DNA of 7,525 nucleotides. Source: Alphaproteobacteria bacterium. GTDB taxonomy: Bacteria; Pseudomonadota; Alphaproteobacteria; Micavibrionales; UBA1664. The notes under the pieces were generated by a model. The model was not told the DNA's origin and did no database searches. It was given only the letters and a program-made list of their open reading frames with translations. This document shows positions 1-6,185 of the stretch, piece by piece. Made by a program: the position numbers and the translations under genes. How positions within the stretch are numbered: the first letter of the stretch is position 1; every line of letters starts with the position of its first letter. The stretch is taken from NCBI GenBank assembly GCA_030427215.1, contig JAUHXB010000057.1, positions 1 to 7,525 of the forward strand, read 5' to 3'.

Positions 1-642
1 GGATTTGATTTGTTCAATCGTCGTTAATCCGCCATTCAATTGAATATTAAGATCAGGGTTTTCATCCCTTATGGCCTTCACCAAATCATAATCTAGCGGA
101 GGAATGTCTCGGTTTTCTTTAGGGCTCAAGCCCTTGAGCCAAGCCTTGCGTGCATGTATGATGAATGTATCACATCCCGCATTCGATACAATTTTGACAA
201 AATCGCGTAACATTGCATGTTCATCCGCGTCATCAATTCCAATCCGACATTTGACCGTGACGGGTTTATTCGTTGCTTGTCTCATCGTGGTGATGCATTT
301 CGCAACGGTTTCGGGTTCCGCCATTAAACACGCCCCAAACGCGCCGCTTTGCACACGGTCGGACGGGCATCCACAGTTTAGGTTATAGGCGTCATAGCGA
401 TATGGTTCCGCAATTTCAATGGCTTGGGCTAATTTTTCTGGCTCGCTTCCGCCCAATTGTAAAATAACGGGATGTTCTTGGTCATCATATCGTAAATGCC
501 GATCAACATCCCCGTGAATTAGCGCATTCGCCGTGACCATTTCCGTGTATAGCGTGGAGGAGGGGGACAGCAACCGATGAAAATACCGGCAATGCCTGTC
601 TGTCCAATCCATCATAGGTGCGACTGAGAATTCCTTTTTCAT
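1..642 (-). CDS. dusA: tRNA-dihydrouridine synthase A, 5' part of gene (runs off left edge)
   Basis: This is an FMN- and NADPH-dependent enzyme that reduces uridine to dihydrouridine in the tRNA D-loop, in the cytoplasm. Reading the minus strand from the ATG at 642 gives 214 codons, open to the window edge. The family is usually about 330 residues, so the C-terminal helical tRNA-binding domain lies outside. Visible marks are [13 protein letters not shown] at residues 7-19 (start of the FMN-binding barrel), [10 protein letters not shown] at 32-41, QLGG at 62-65, and [21 protein letters not shown] at 87-107 with the catalytic cysteine at 92. VKCRIGIDD at 130-138 and [19 protein letters not shown] at 160-178 supply flavin and substrate contacts; this last segment is typical of the DusA subfamily rather than DusB or DusC. 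The next internal ATG codons fall inside the APMM motif, so the start at 642 is preferred, although no good ribosome binding site precedes it. Confidence 0.96.
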   Translation of the reverse strand, partial: MKKEFSVAPMMDWTDRHCRYFHRLLSPSSTLYTEMVTANALIHGDVDRHLRYDDQEHPVILQLGGSEPEKLAQAIEIAEPYRYDAYNLNCGCPSDRVQSGAFGACLMAEPETVAKCITTMRQATNKPVTVKCRIGIDDADEHAMLRDFVKIVSNAGCDTFIIHARKAWLKGLSPKENRDIPPLDYDLVKAIRDENPDLNIQLNGGLTTIEQIKS

Positions 643-657
643 GATCGTTTTTGTAAA

Positions 658-682
658 CCACAGAGACACTGAGGTCACGGAG
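658..682 (+). repeat. CACNGAG short-period repeat, copy A
   Basis: Three diverged units are visible: CACAGAG, CACTGAG and CACGGAG, separated by A and GT, giving a period of 8-9 bases. They are led by a TAAACCAC anchor. The repeat lies between the divergent dusA and the orphan gene at 737, directly before that gene's promoter. A related copy in inverted orientation lies at 1279-1302 and another at 4057-4082. I recall similar intergenic repeats from other environmental bacterial genomes, but their function is not known to me. Confidence 0.75.
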
Positions 683-690
683 TTTTTTTA

Positions 691-719
691 TTGACTTTCT
701 GACTTTTATTATTCATAAT
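691..719 (+). promoter_or_regulatory. Sigma-70-like promoter of the 737-1258 gene
   Basis: TTGACT (691-696) and CATAAT (714-719) are separated by exactly 17 bases, matching the consensus at 5 of 6 positions in each box. A start of transcription near 726 would leave a very short leader carrying AAGGAAA (726-732), five bases upstream of the ATG at 737. The -10 box overlaps a small AT palindrome, TATTAT-TC-ATAATA (706-719 area). Visible by eye only; not tested. Confidence 0.6.
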
Positions 720-736
720 ATAAAAAAGGAAAATTT

Positions 737-1258
737 ATGCGTACAGACTTTAATGCTTCATCAGATTATGACGGACAAACTCTTCTCTTAAATTACTATT
801 TAAAAATTGAGGAGGCAAAAAGAGAGCTAAAAATTTATGAAGAGGCCGATATTTCACTCTTTGATAAAGAAGCAGAAGAAATTAATTCAGGGCACACCAA
901 TACTGTTAGAGATTTGGAAAGACAAGCTCTCTCTTTTCAGGATAATAAAACTATAACAACATCAATTGATCCATTGGGTTATGATCATATGGGTAACCAA
1001 GCGATGATTGAATCAAAGTTGAGCCGTGAAAAATCTAAAAAGCCTGTAACTGGTGAAGAAATTCGTCAAAATGCTATTAAAGATATCAAAGAATCTATTG
1101 ATCATATTCAAAGATTATTTGATCATTGTCAAAAAAAGCTGGGTTGGGATGATGAAACGACTAGTTCCTTTATTAAATGTGAGCTTGAAAATCCTTCGAT
1201 TGAAACATTAAACACTATGGATTATGTGGGTGTGTTTCATCCCAGAATGATTAAATAA
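737..1258 (+). CDS. Unrecognised small acidic, mostly helical protein (orphan)
   Basis: I do not recognise this 173-residue protein. It has no signal peptide or membrane segment and looks cytoplasmic. Residues about 18-65 and 105-136 are rich in Glu, Lys, Leu and Ile with helix-like spacing, and short coiled coils are possible. The middle (66-100) is more polar and contains a YDHMGN stretch. A later segment reads SIDHIQRLFDHCQKKLGWDD. The start is well supported: ATG at 737 preceded by AAGGAAA and a good promoter. The coding sequence is clearly more AT-rich than neighbouring dusA and the fab genes, with many AAA, ATT and TTA codons. It is bracketed by inverted copies of the CACNGAG repeat, so it looks like an acquired single-gene insert between dusA and the SH3 gene. 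Its function is unknown. Confidence 0.75.
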   Translation: MRTDFNASSDYDGQTLLLNYYLKIEEAKRELKIYEEADISLFDKEAEEINSGHTNTVRDLERQALSFQDNKTITTSIDPLGYDHMGNQAMIESKLSREKSKKPVTGEEIRQNAIKDIKESIDHIQRLFDHCQKKLGWDDETTSSFIKCELENPSIETLNTMDYVGVFHPRMIK

Positions 1259-1278
1259 TAAACTGAGATAATAAATCT

Positions 1279-1302
1279 CTCTGTGTCTCTATACCTCTGT
1301 GG
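1279..1302 (-). repeat. CACNGAG short-period repeat, copy B (inverted relative to copy A)
   Basis: On the minus strand this reads as a TTTTTACCAC anchor followed by CACAGAG, a degenerate ATAGAG unit and CACAGAG. It is the same repeat type as 658-682 in the opposite orientation, so the two copies form an inverted pair around the 737-1258 gene. A weak 5-bp hairpin, GAGAT/ATCTC (1265-1279), adjoins it. The copy ends 11 bases before the SH3 gene's ATG and probably displaced that gene's native upstream region. Confidence 0.72.
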
Positions 1303-1313
1303 TAAAAATAACT

Positions 1314-1799
1314 ATGAAATTGATTCTGGCTTTTGTTTTATTCTTTTCTATGCCTGCGCATGCCCAAGTGATTGGTGAGGTTACAAAATTACCAATTCCA
1401 CGATTTGCATCACTAAACGCTGATCAGGCCTTTGCAAGGTCTGGCCCTGGAACACGCTTTCCTATTGCTTGGGTGTATCAACGCAAACATTTACCAATCG
1501 AAATAGTTCAGGAATTTGATAACTGGCGAAAAATCCGTGATATCGAGGGCGAAGAAGGATGGGTTCATCAATCTTTACTGTCGGGAAAGCGATATGCCAT
1601 TCAAAATACGGGGCAACCTATTCCTATTTTAAAATCAAAAACGGATGATGCTCGTATTGTTGCAATGGTCGAATCTAACGCGGTCTTAAGGTTAAATGAA
1701 TGTGAAACATCGTGGTGTAATGTGTCCGCATCTGGTTTTCGGGGATGGATTTCCACATTATCAATATGGGGTGTTTACGAAGGTGAACAAATTCAGTAA
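1314..1799 (+). CDS. Secreted SH3-like domain protein (two bacterial SH3 units)
   Basis: This is a 161-residue exported protein. Residues 1-17 form a signal peptide: Lys at position 2, a hydrophobic core LILAFVLFF, and an AHA|Q signal-peptidase I site. The first SH3-like unit spans about 31-93 and includes FASLNADQAFARSGPGTRFP (31-50), an NW-RKI strand, and EGWVHQSLLSGKR (81-93). A second unit spans about 101-155 and ends in GFRGWISTLSIWGV. It holds a possible disulfide pair, Cys130 and Cys135. The pattern matches the SH3_4 / DUF1058 type seen in alphaproteobacteria, presumed to bind cell-wall or periplasmic ligands; the ligand is unknown. I chose the ATG at 1314 because it starts directly at the signal peptide. 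A GTG at 1299 is in frame but lies within the repeat and would add five residues. No clear ribosome binding site precedes either start. Confidence 0.85.
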   Translation: MKLILAFVLFFSMPAHAQVIGEVTKLPIPRFASLNADQAFARSGPGTRFPIAWVYQRKHLPIEIVQEFDNWRKIRDIEGEEGWVHQSLLSGKRYAIQNTGQPIPILKSKTDDARIVAMVESNAVLRLNECETSWCNVSASGFRGWISTLSIWGVYEGEQIQ

Positions 1800-1819
1800 C
1801 AATTATATATAGCGATTCA

Positions 1820-1877
1820 CATCCGTTCGGGTGGTCACGTCGTTATAAGTCTTATTAATCTTTTCCCCATTTCGGGG
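1820..1877 (+). promoter_or_regulatory. Two small hairpins in the leader of the 1902 gene
   Basis: The gap 1800-1901 holds two short stem-loops: CATCC-GTTC-GGGTG (1820-1833, with one G-T pair) and TCCCC-ATTTC-GGGGA (1864-1878). Neither is followed by a T-run, so they are not convincing terminators. I see no well-spaced -35/-10 pair here. AGGA at 1887-1890 is the only ribosome-binding candidate, 11 bases from the ATG. A tiny ATG-TTT-TAA reading frame (1893-1901) abuts the start codon. Confidence 0.25.
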
Positions 1878-1901
1878 ATATATACCAGGAATATGTTTTA
1901 A

Positions 1902-2843
1902 ATGACGAATGTCGTTTACGGTCATTTTGATTCTGCGGGGTCATTATATAAACAAATCGCATCCTTTTGTCGGGACGATGACGGGTTTCACGATGATAAC
2001 CGCCTAGTCCGCATTTATGCGGGCGCTATTGCGGAATGTTTATTGGATTACGATGATTGGAAAGATGGTTTGGCCGATTATTTCGGTGTTGAGCGATCTT
2101 TGTCTGAGGGATTAGACACCGCACGGTGGGCAGATGGTGATTATGGTATCAGATCCTTTATCTTGGACAAGGACACGGAATTAGGGCGATCATTGGTGCG
2201 ATGTCATTTGGATGACACACCAGAAACATCATTTATGATGTTGCGCAATATTCGTGCGTCTTTAACAACTTCTATTCAAGATAAACAAGAATTTTGGAAT
2301 CGTTTGCACGATATGGCGTTGGTGACATTGGTGTCTGAACAATTAATTCATCATTTGTGTGATCAGGTCATTGATGTTTGTATTGGGGCGGATGCATGGA
2401 CATTGGGCGATTGTGTGCAGGCCATGGGCGCATTATCAGGTCAATATCATGCAAAGGTTATTGAAATGGAAGGGTTAGGCGTATCTAAATCGGCGGTGAT
2501 AGAGCATGATTTTGATTATATGATCAACACTGCCATGAACGAGGCCATGCGTTTGGGAATGCCAGATACCGCCGGTATGTATACAATGTTGGCGGCCAAT
2601 GACATGCAACATTACGTACCATATCATAAGGCCGATGCGATTAATTTGATTGCTCAACCCTTATTCCAAATATTTTCCATTTATGATTCTGACCTGCGAT
2701 CCATGATGATTGCCAAGGCCACAGGTCGTATGATGGCGGTTGCCGCCGCGGGAGACAACCCCGATATGGATGTGTGTGTTGTGACACCACTTGCGCTTTC
2801 ATCCATGCAGGGAAGTTATATTTCATCCTTGAACCACGTATAA
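1902..2843 (+). CDS. Unrecognised 313-residue cytoplasmic protein upstream of fabA
   Basis: I do not recognise the family. The protein is acidic, rich in Asp, Met and Ala, without signal peptide or membrane segments, and appears mainly helical. The N-terminal part (15-85) is Asp-rich, with FCRDDDGFHDDNR at 22-34 and a YDDWKDGLADYFG stretch at 50-62. A central part (about 125-165) has EFWNRLHDMALVTLVSEQLI followed by HHLCDQVIDVC. Methionine-rich helices run from 207 to 285. Codon use resembles the neighbouring fab genes, so it appears resident rather than recently gained. It ends 21 bases before fabA on the same strand with no terminator, so co-transcription is likely. In many alphaproteobacteria the regulator irr lies next to fabA. 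This protein shows no Fur-family metal motif, so it is not irr. Its function is unknown; a lipid or growth link is suggested only by position. Confidence 0.85.
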   Translation: MTNVVYGHFDSAGSLYKQIASFCRDDDGFHDDNRLVRIYAGAIAECLLDYDDWKDGLADYFGVERSLSEGLDTARWADGDYGIRSFILDKDTELGRSLVRCHLDDTPETSFMMLRNIRASLTTSIQDKQEFWNRLHDMALVTLVSEQLIHHLCDQVIDVCIGADAWTLGDCVQAMGALSGQYHAKVIEMEGLGVSKSAVIEHDFDYMINTAMNEAMRLGMPDTAGMYTMLAANDMQHYVPYHKADAINLIAQPLFQIFSIYDSDLRSMMIAKATGRMMAVAAAGDNPDMDVCVVTPLALSSMQGSYISSLNHV

Positions 2844-2864
2844 AACATCTTTATATATACGATC

Positions 2865-3419
2865 ATGAGCGAAAATACGAGAATCACAAAAAACGGCGAT
2901 ATGCCATACACCCCTCAATCTTCATATAATTATGACGAGCTAATCCAATGTGGAAATGGTGAGTTATTTGGTAAGGGCAACGCCTTGTTGCCGCATCCAC
3001 CAATGTTGATGTTTGATCGCATCACGCATATCAGCGATGATGGCGGGGCACATGGCAAGGGTCAAGTCATTGCCGAATTCGACATTAATCCCGATCTTTG
3101 GTTTTTTGAATGTCACTTTAAGGGGGATCCTGTTATGCCAGGGTGTCTCGGTTTGGATGCCCTTTGGCAACTCACTGGTTTTTGGTTGGGGTGGACAGGT
3201 GCGCCTGGATCAGGTCGTGCCATTGGTGTTGGTGATGTGAAATTAACCGAACAAATTTTACCGACACATAAAAAGGTCACTTACACGGTTGATATCAAAC
3301 GCTTCATTAATCGTAAATTGGTTTTGGGTGTTGCCGACGGTCGTGTTGAGGTGGATGGTAAATTGACAACCGAAGTCACGGACATGAAAGTCGGATTGTT
3401 TGATAACGATGCGGTTTAG
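2865..3419 (+). CDS. fabA: 3-hydroxydecanoyl-ACP dehydratase/isomerase
   Basis: This is a cytoplasmic hot-dog-fold enzyme. It dehydrates 3-hydroxyacyl-ACP and isomerises trans-2- to cis-3-decenoyl-ACP, the branch point of anaerobic unsaturated fatty acid synthesis. The core is plain: [21 protein letters not shown] (33-53), [20 protein letters not shown] (73-92) with catalytic His84, and [18 protein letters not shown] (93-110) with catalytic Asp98. [11 protein letters not shown] and a C-terminal DMKVGLF complete it. With the ATG at 2865 it has 184 residues. The in-frame ATG at 2901 (Met13) would give 172, the E. coli length, and the first 12 residues are not family-like, so 2901 is a serious alternative; neither start has a clear ribosome binding site. 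FabB, its usual partner, follows, but a minus-strand gene now lies between them. The fabA stop overlaps the stop of that gene by about four bases. Confidence 0.97.
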   Translation: MSENTRITKNGDMPYTPQSSYNYDELIQCGNGELFGKGNALLPHPPMLMFDRITHISDDGGAHGKGQVIAEFDINPDLWFFECHFKGDPVMPGCLGLDALWQLTGFWLGWTGAPGSGRAIGVGDVKLTEQILPTHKKVTYTVDIKRFINRKLVLGVADGRVEVDGKLTTEVTDMKVGLFDNDAV

Positions 3420-3934
3420 AAAGGTAGCGCCCATAAACTTTTAGGTATTTTAGGGATAGGATTATATTTTCCGTTTTCTTTAATGGGTACTAATGTTTTT
3501 AGGCTAGTTCTATTTGGATTTTTCTCTATTTGCAGCAACTCTAAATCATTTTTTAAACGGTTAATCCATCTTGGGATAACACACAAGTTAAATGTATGAC
3601 TTGTTCCTTCTAAAAAAAGCGATTTAATGTGATCTACATTCAATTGACTTTCATGTAGCCCATGTTTTTCATAGAATGCGTTGGAGCCGTAGGCGGCCAC
3701 TTGTGCAATTTCATAATCATCAAAATCAATTTGTTTTAATTTTTCAGGGTGTTTTAAGGCTAGCCATTTTAAAAAATTATCCCTAGCTACATCGTTGAAA
3801 TATTTCCTACGTCGCTTTCGTAATCTTTTATCTAATGGTTTATAAGGGAGAGATTCTATCGCAAATAATCCTTTAAGAGTTCTTGCTCTTTCAATGATTA
3901 ACCCTTCATCATCTAAAACTACTTGCACGTTCAT
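3416..3934 (-). CDS. HNH-like orphan protein inserted between fabA and fabB
   Basis: The protein has 172 residues, is basic, and has no signal peptide or membrane segment. A strongly positive patch (KRLRKRRRK, 36-44) could bind nucleic acid. Residues 99-130 read [12 protein letters not shown], then [18 protein letters not shown]. The Asp-His pair (101-102), the Gly/Thr/His turn, Asn116 in NL, Pro121 and the IN-x-x-K tail resemble the HNH nuclease finger found in phage-type and toxin-type HNH proteins. The usual third His position looks like Asn125 or is missing, and I see no zinc cysteines. I therefore call it HNH-like, with activity unproven. The start is the ATG at 3934, with no ribosome binding site, so it may be almost leaderless. 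The stop codon lies within the last bases of fabA, so insertion may have supplied or changed its C-terminus. The gene is AT-rich compared with fabA and fabB. Confidence 0.75.
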   Translation of the reverse strand: MNVQVVLDDEGLIIERARTLKGLFAIESLPYKPLDKRLRKRRRKYFNDVARDNFLKWLALKHPEKLKQIDFDDYEIAQVAAYGSNAFYEKHGLHESQLNVDHIKSLFLEGTSHTFNLCVIPRWINRLKNDLELLQIEKNPNRTSLKTLVPIKENGKYNPIPKIPKSLWALPF

Positions 3935-3969
3935 TTTATATGAATATAAAAAATAATGCGTATTGTCAA
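3934..3969 (-). promoter_or_regulatory. Candidate promoter with AT palindrome for the HNH-like gene
   Basis: On the minus strand TTGACA (3969-3964) is a perfect -35 box. A TATATT follows at 15-base spacing, shorter than ideal. The palindrome TTTTATAT-GA-ATATAAAA (3934-3951) covers the probable -10 box and runs up to the start codon, so a repressor bound there would block transcription directly. The transcript would have a leader of only a few bases. Confidence 0.4.
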
Positions 3970-3999
3970 AGAAATTATTGTTTATATAAAACTGGTTTA

Positions 4000-4028
4000 T
4001 TGATTAATTTTAATGTTCCTCTTATAAA
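4000..4028 (+). promoter_or_regulatory. fabB: Sigma-70-like promoter for fabB-fabI
   Basis: TTGATT (4000-4005) and TATAAA (4023-4028) are separated by 17 bases. The predicted transcript would start near 4035 and have a leader of about 68 bases that includes the CTTAGTG repeat. It would restore expression of fabB-fabI downstream of the inserted minus-strand gene, which otherwise separates them from any promoter shared with fabA. Confidence 0.5.
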
Positions 4029-4056
4029 GAATGGGATAAGAAGATTTTCAAACTAA

Positions 4057-4082
4057 CTTAGTGTCCTTAGTGTCCTTAGTGG
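4057..4082 (-). repeat. CACTAAG 9-base tandem repeat, copy C
   Basis: On the plus strand CTTAGTG occurs three times at an exact 9-base period (4057-4063, 4066-4072, 4075-4081), separated by TC and followed by GGTAAAA. On the minus strand this is an ACCAC anchor leading into CACTAAG units, the same design as copies A and B but with TAAG in place of NGAG. Relative to the minus-strand gene at 3416-3934 it lies upstream and in the same orientation as copy A relative to its gene. It would lie in the fabB leader. Confidence 0.75.
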
Positions 4083-4102
4083 TAAAATAAGAAAGTTTAA
4101 AA

Positions 4103-5341
4103 ATGCAAAATACAATCAACTTAAATCGTGTTGTGATAACGGGAATGGGGATTATTTCCTGTATCGGAAATAATGTGACCGAGGTTTTGGACAGCTTGAA
4201 ACAAGGCCGTTCAGGTATTACAAAATCAGATGAATATGCCGAAATGGGATTCAGATCACAAGTTCACGGTAAACCCGATATTGATCTTAAAGAAATGATT
4301 GATAAACGCCTTCTTCGTTTTATGGGCGATGGCGCGGCCTATTGCCATTTGGCAATGGAACAGGCGATTGATATGGCGGGCCTTGCAAAAGATCAAGTGT
4401 CTAATGTGCGCACTGGTGTGATTTTGGGGTCTGGTGGTCCTTCAACATCGGCGCAGATTCAGGCGGCGGATATCGCCCGTGAAAAAGGGCCAAAGAGAAT
4501 CGGGCCATTTGCAGTGCCAAAATGTATGTCATCGACTCTGTCTGCTAACGCGGCGACAAATTTTGAAATTAAGGGCGTGAATTATACAATCTCATCGGCT
4601 TGTGCAACATCATCTCATTGTATCGGTAATGCGGTAGAGCAAATCCAGATGGGGAAACAAGACGTTATCATTGCTGGTGGTGCGGAAGAGCTCGACTGGT
4701 CACTATCATGTTTATTTGATGCAATGGGCGCGATGTCGTCCAAATACAATGACACACCCGAAAAGGCGGCGCGCGCGTATGATAAAAACCGTGATGGTTT
4801 TGTGATTGCAGGCGGGGCAGGGATCTTGGTTTTGGAATCATTGGATCACGCCTTAGAACGCGGTGCCAATATATTGGCTGAGGTCACAGGATATGGTGCA
4901 ACATCAGATGGTGCCGATATGGTTGCGCCTAGTGGTGAGGGCGGAAAGCGATCAATGGAGATTGCAAAATCGACCATTGGTGACCGTAAGGTGACTTATA
5001 TAAATTCTCACGGAACATCGACGCCCGCGGGTGATATTACTGAACTTGAAGCCATTAAACACGTGTTTGGCGATGATATTCCGGCAATTAGTGCGACAAA
5101 ATCAATGACAGGTCATTCTCTGGGCGCAACAGGAGCGCAAGAGGCAATATATTCACTGCTCATGATGCAAAACGATTTCGTCTGTCCTTCGATTAATATT
5201 GAAGACTTAGACGAAGGCGCGAATGGATTTCCAATCGCGCAGGAACGGATTGATAATGTTGATCACGACACGATGATGTCCAACAGCTTTGGCTTCGGCG
5301 GAACAAATGCGACCTTAGCCATTAGTAAGTATAAGGGCTAA
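4103..5341 (+). CDS. fabB: 3-oxoacyl-ACP synthase I (beta-ketoacyl-ACP synthase I)
   Basis: This cytoplasmic condensing enzyme elongates acyl-ACP with malonyl-ACP and is essential for extending the cis-3-decenoyl-ACP made by FabA. It has 412 residues, close to the 406 of E. coli FabB. The thiolase-fold N-half starts with [16 protein letters not shown] (9-24). The nucleophile is Cys167 in [14 protein letters not shown] (162-175). The two catalytic histidines are His303 in [11 protein letters not shown] and His338 in [15 protein letters not shown], which also holds Lys333. The terminal [12 protein letters not shown] loop (394-405) is intact. [18 protein letters not shown] and the absence of FabF-type features favour FabB, in line with the fabA partner. 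The ATG at 4103 gives a normal N-terminus; only a weak AAGAAAG precedes it. fabI begins six bases after its stop, so the two are co-transcribed. Confidence 0.97.
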   Translation: MQNTINLNRVVITGMGIISCIGNNVTEVLDSLKQGRSGITKSDEYAEMGFRSQVHGKPDIDLKEMIDKRLLRFMGDGAAYCHLAMEQAIDMAGLAKDQVSNVRTGVILGSGGPSTSAQIQAADIAREKGPKRIGPFAVPKCMSSTLSANAATNFEIKGVNYTISSACATSSHCIGNAVEQIQMGKQDVIIAGGAEELDWSLSCLFDAMGAMSSKYNDTPEKAARAYDKNRDGFVIAGGAGILVLESLDHALERGANILAEVTGYGATSDGADMVAPSGEGGKRSMEIAKSTIGDRKVTYINSHGTSTPAGDITELEAIKHVFGDDIPAISATKSMTGHSLGATGAQEAIYSLLMMQNDFVCPSINIEDLDEGANGFPIAQERIDNVDHDTMMSNSFGFGGTNATLAISKYKG

Positions 5342-5347
5342 TTCACG

Positions 5348-6148
5348 ATGATAGAACAAAAAACAAATATGTTGGTCGGGAAAAAAGCCCTGATCATGGG
5401 TGTTGCCAATGATAAATCAATCGCATGGGGAATTGCCCGTGAATTAAAGGCGCATGGCGCGGAATTGGCGTTTACTTACCTTGGTGATCCTATTCTTAAA
5501 AGACTTAAACCTTTGGCCGAACAAGTGGGGTCTAACATCCTGATTGATTGTGACGTTTCATCCGAGGACAGTCTTGATAAAGCCTTTACCGAATTAAAAA
5601 CCCACTGGGGTGAATTTGATATGTTGGTGCATGCCATTGCCTATTCAGATAAGGAAGAGTTAAAGGGCGCGTATGTAGATACAACGCTGGATAATTTCCT
5701 CAATTCGATGCATATATCTTGTTATTCCTTTACATCCGTGATGCGTCGGGCCAAAGACATGATGCCACAAGGCGGTTCGGCAATCACATTATCCTATTAT
5801 GGTGCGCAAAAGGTTATGCCTTTTTATAACGTTATGGGCGTTGCCAAGGCCGCGTTAGAGGCCTCTGTCAGGTATTTGGCAAATGATTTAGGCCCAACAC
5901 ATGGTATTCGTGTGAATTCAATTAGCGCAGGCCCAATGAGAACATTGGCGGGCGCGGTGATTGGCGGTGCGCGTGATACTTACAAGCATAATGTTGAAAC
6001 GGCACCATTGCGCCGTCCGGTAACATTGGAAGAATTAGGCGGAACTGCTGTTTATCTTTTATCCGATATGGCGGGTGCGGTCACAGGCGAAAACCACTTT
6101 GTCGATAGTGGTTTTAACGTTGTTGGCATGAAAAAGGTTGAGAGTTAA
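5348..6148 (+). CDS. fabI: Enoyl-ACP reductase (NADH), FabI type
   Basis: This enzyme catalyses the last reduction of each fatty-acid elongation cycle in the cytoplasm. It is a short-chain dehydrogenase fold of 266 residues. The cofactor site is MGVANDKSIAWGIA (17-30). Catalytic residues are Tyr160 and Lys167 in PFYNVMGVAKAALEASVRYL (158-177), with Tyr150 in TLSYYGAQKV. RVNSISAGPMRTLAG (188-202) and APLRRPVTLEELG follow. Residue 98 is Ala in HAIAYSDKEEL, where E. coli has Gly93, and Ala208 sits where E. coli has Phe203. Both positions affect triclosan binding in E. coli, but similar residues occur naturally in other FabI proteins. The ATG at 5348 is used; Met8 (5369) is a possible alternative that better matches the family's N-terminus. 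The last codons (KKVES) appear to come from an insertion, because a second copy of this gene end, KKVGE plus terminator, lies 802 bases downstream. Confidence 0.96.
   Translation: MIEQKTNMLVGKKALIMGVANDKSIAWGIARELKAHGAELAFTYLGDPILKRLKPLAEQVGSNILIDCDVSSEDSLDKAFTELKTHWGEFDMLVHAIAYSDKEELKGAYVDTTLDNFLNSMHISCYSFTSVMRRAKDMMPQGGSAITLSYYGAQKVMPFYNVMGVAKAALEASVRYLANDLGPTHGIRVNSISAGPMRTLAGAVIGGARDTYKHNVETAPLRRPVTLEELGGTAVYLLSDMAGAVTGENHFVDSGFNVVGMKKVES
6090..6115. repeat. Perfect 9-bp inverted repeat with 8-base spacer in the fabI 3' end (att-core-like)
   Basis: AAAACCACT (6090-6098) and AGTGGTTTT (6107-6115) are exact reverse complements around the spacer TTGTCGAT. The layout resembles the two binding arms and overlap region of a tyrosine-recombinase core. 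In the downstream duplicate (6892-6917) the spacer and right arm are identical, while the left arm has two C-to-T changes. It could instead be a chance product of the Glu-Asn-His-Phe...Ser-Gly-Phe codons. Confidence 0.5.
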
Positions 6149-6185
6149 AGTCTTAAGTTAAATTGTCTAGCGTTACTAATATAAC

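Noticed and set aside
104..388. Plus-strand reading frame of 94 codons
   Set aside because: It lies antisense inside dusA, whose protein motifs on the minus strand are unmistakable.
595..736. dusA 5' end as an occupied attachment site for a dusA-targeting integrase
   Set aside because: The dusA 5' end is a known target for one integrase family, but I find no second copy of the dusA start sequence and no integrase in the window.
1299..1313. GTG at 1299 as the start of the SH3-domain protein
   Set aside because: It lies in the CACNGAG repeat and adds five residues before a signal peptide that begins naturally at the ATG at 1314.
1816..1849. TTCACA ... TATAAG as a promoter for the 1902-fabA unit
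   Set aside because: The spacing is 22 bases, too long for a sigma-70 promoter, and no better pair is visible.
2475..3240. Several 60-75 codon frames overlapping the 1902 gene and fabA
   Set aside because: They lie within well-supported genes in other frames and show no family resemblance or translation signals.
4057..4082. Short tandem repeats as a small CRISPR array
   Set aside because: The units are 7 bases with 2-base gaps, far too short for CRISPR repeats and spacers, and no cas gene is present.
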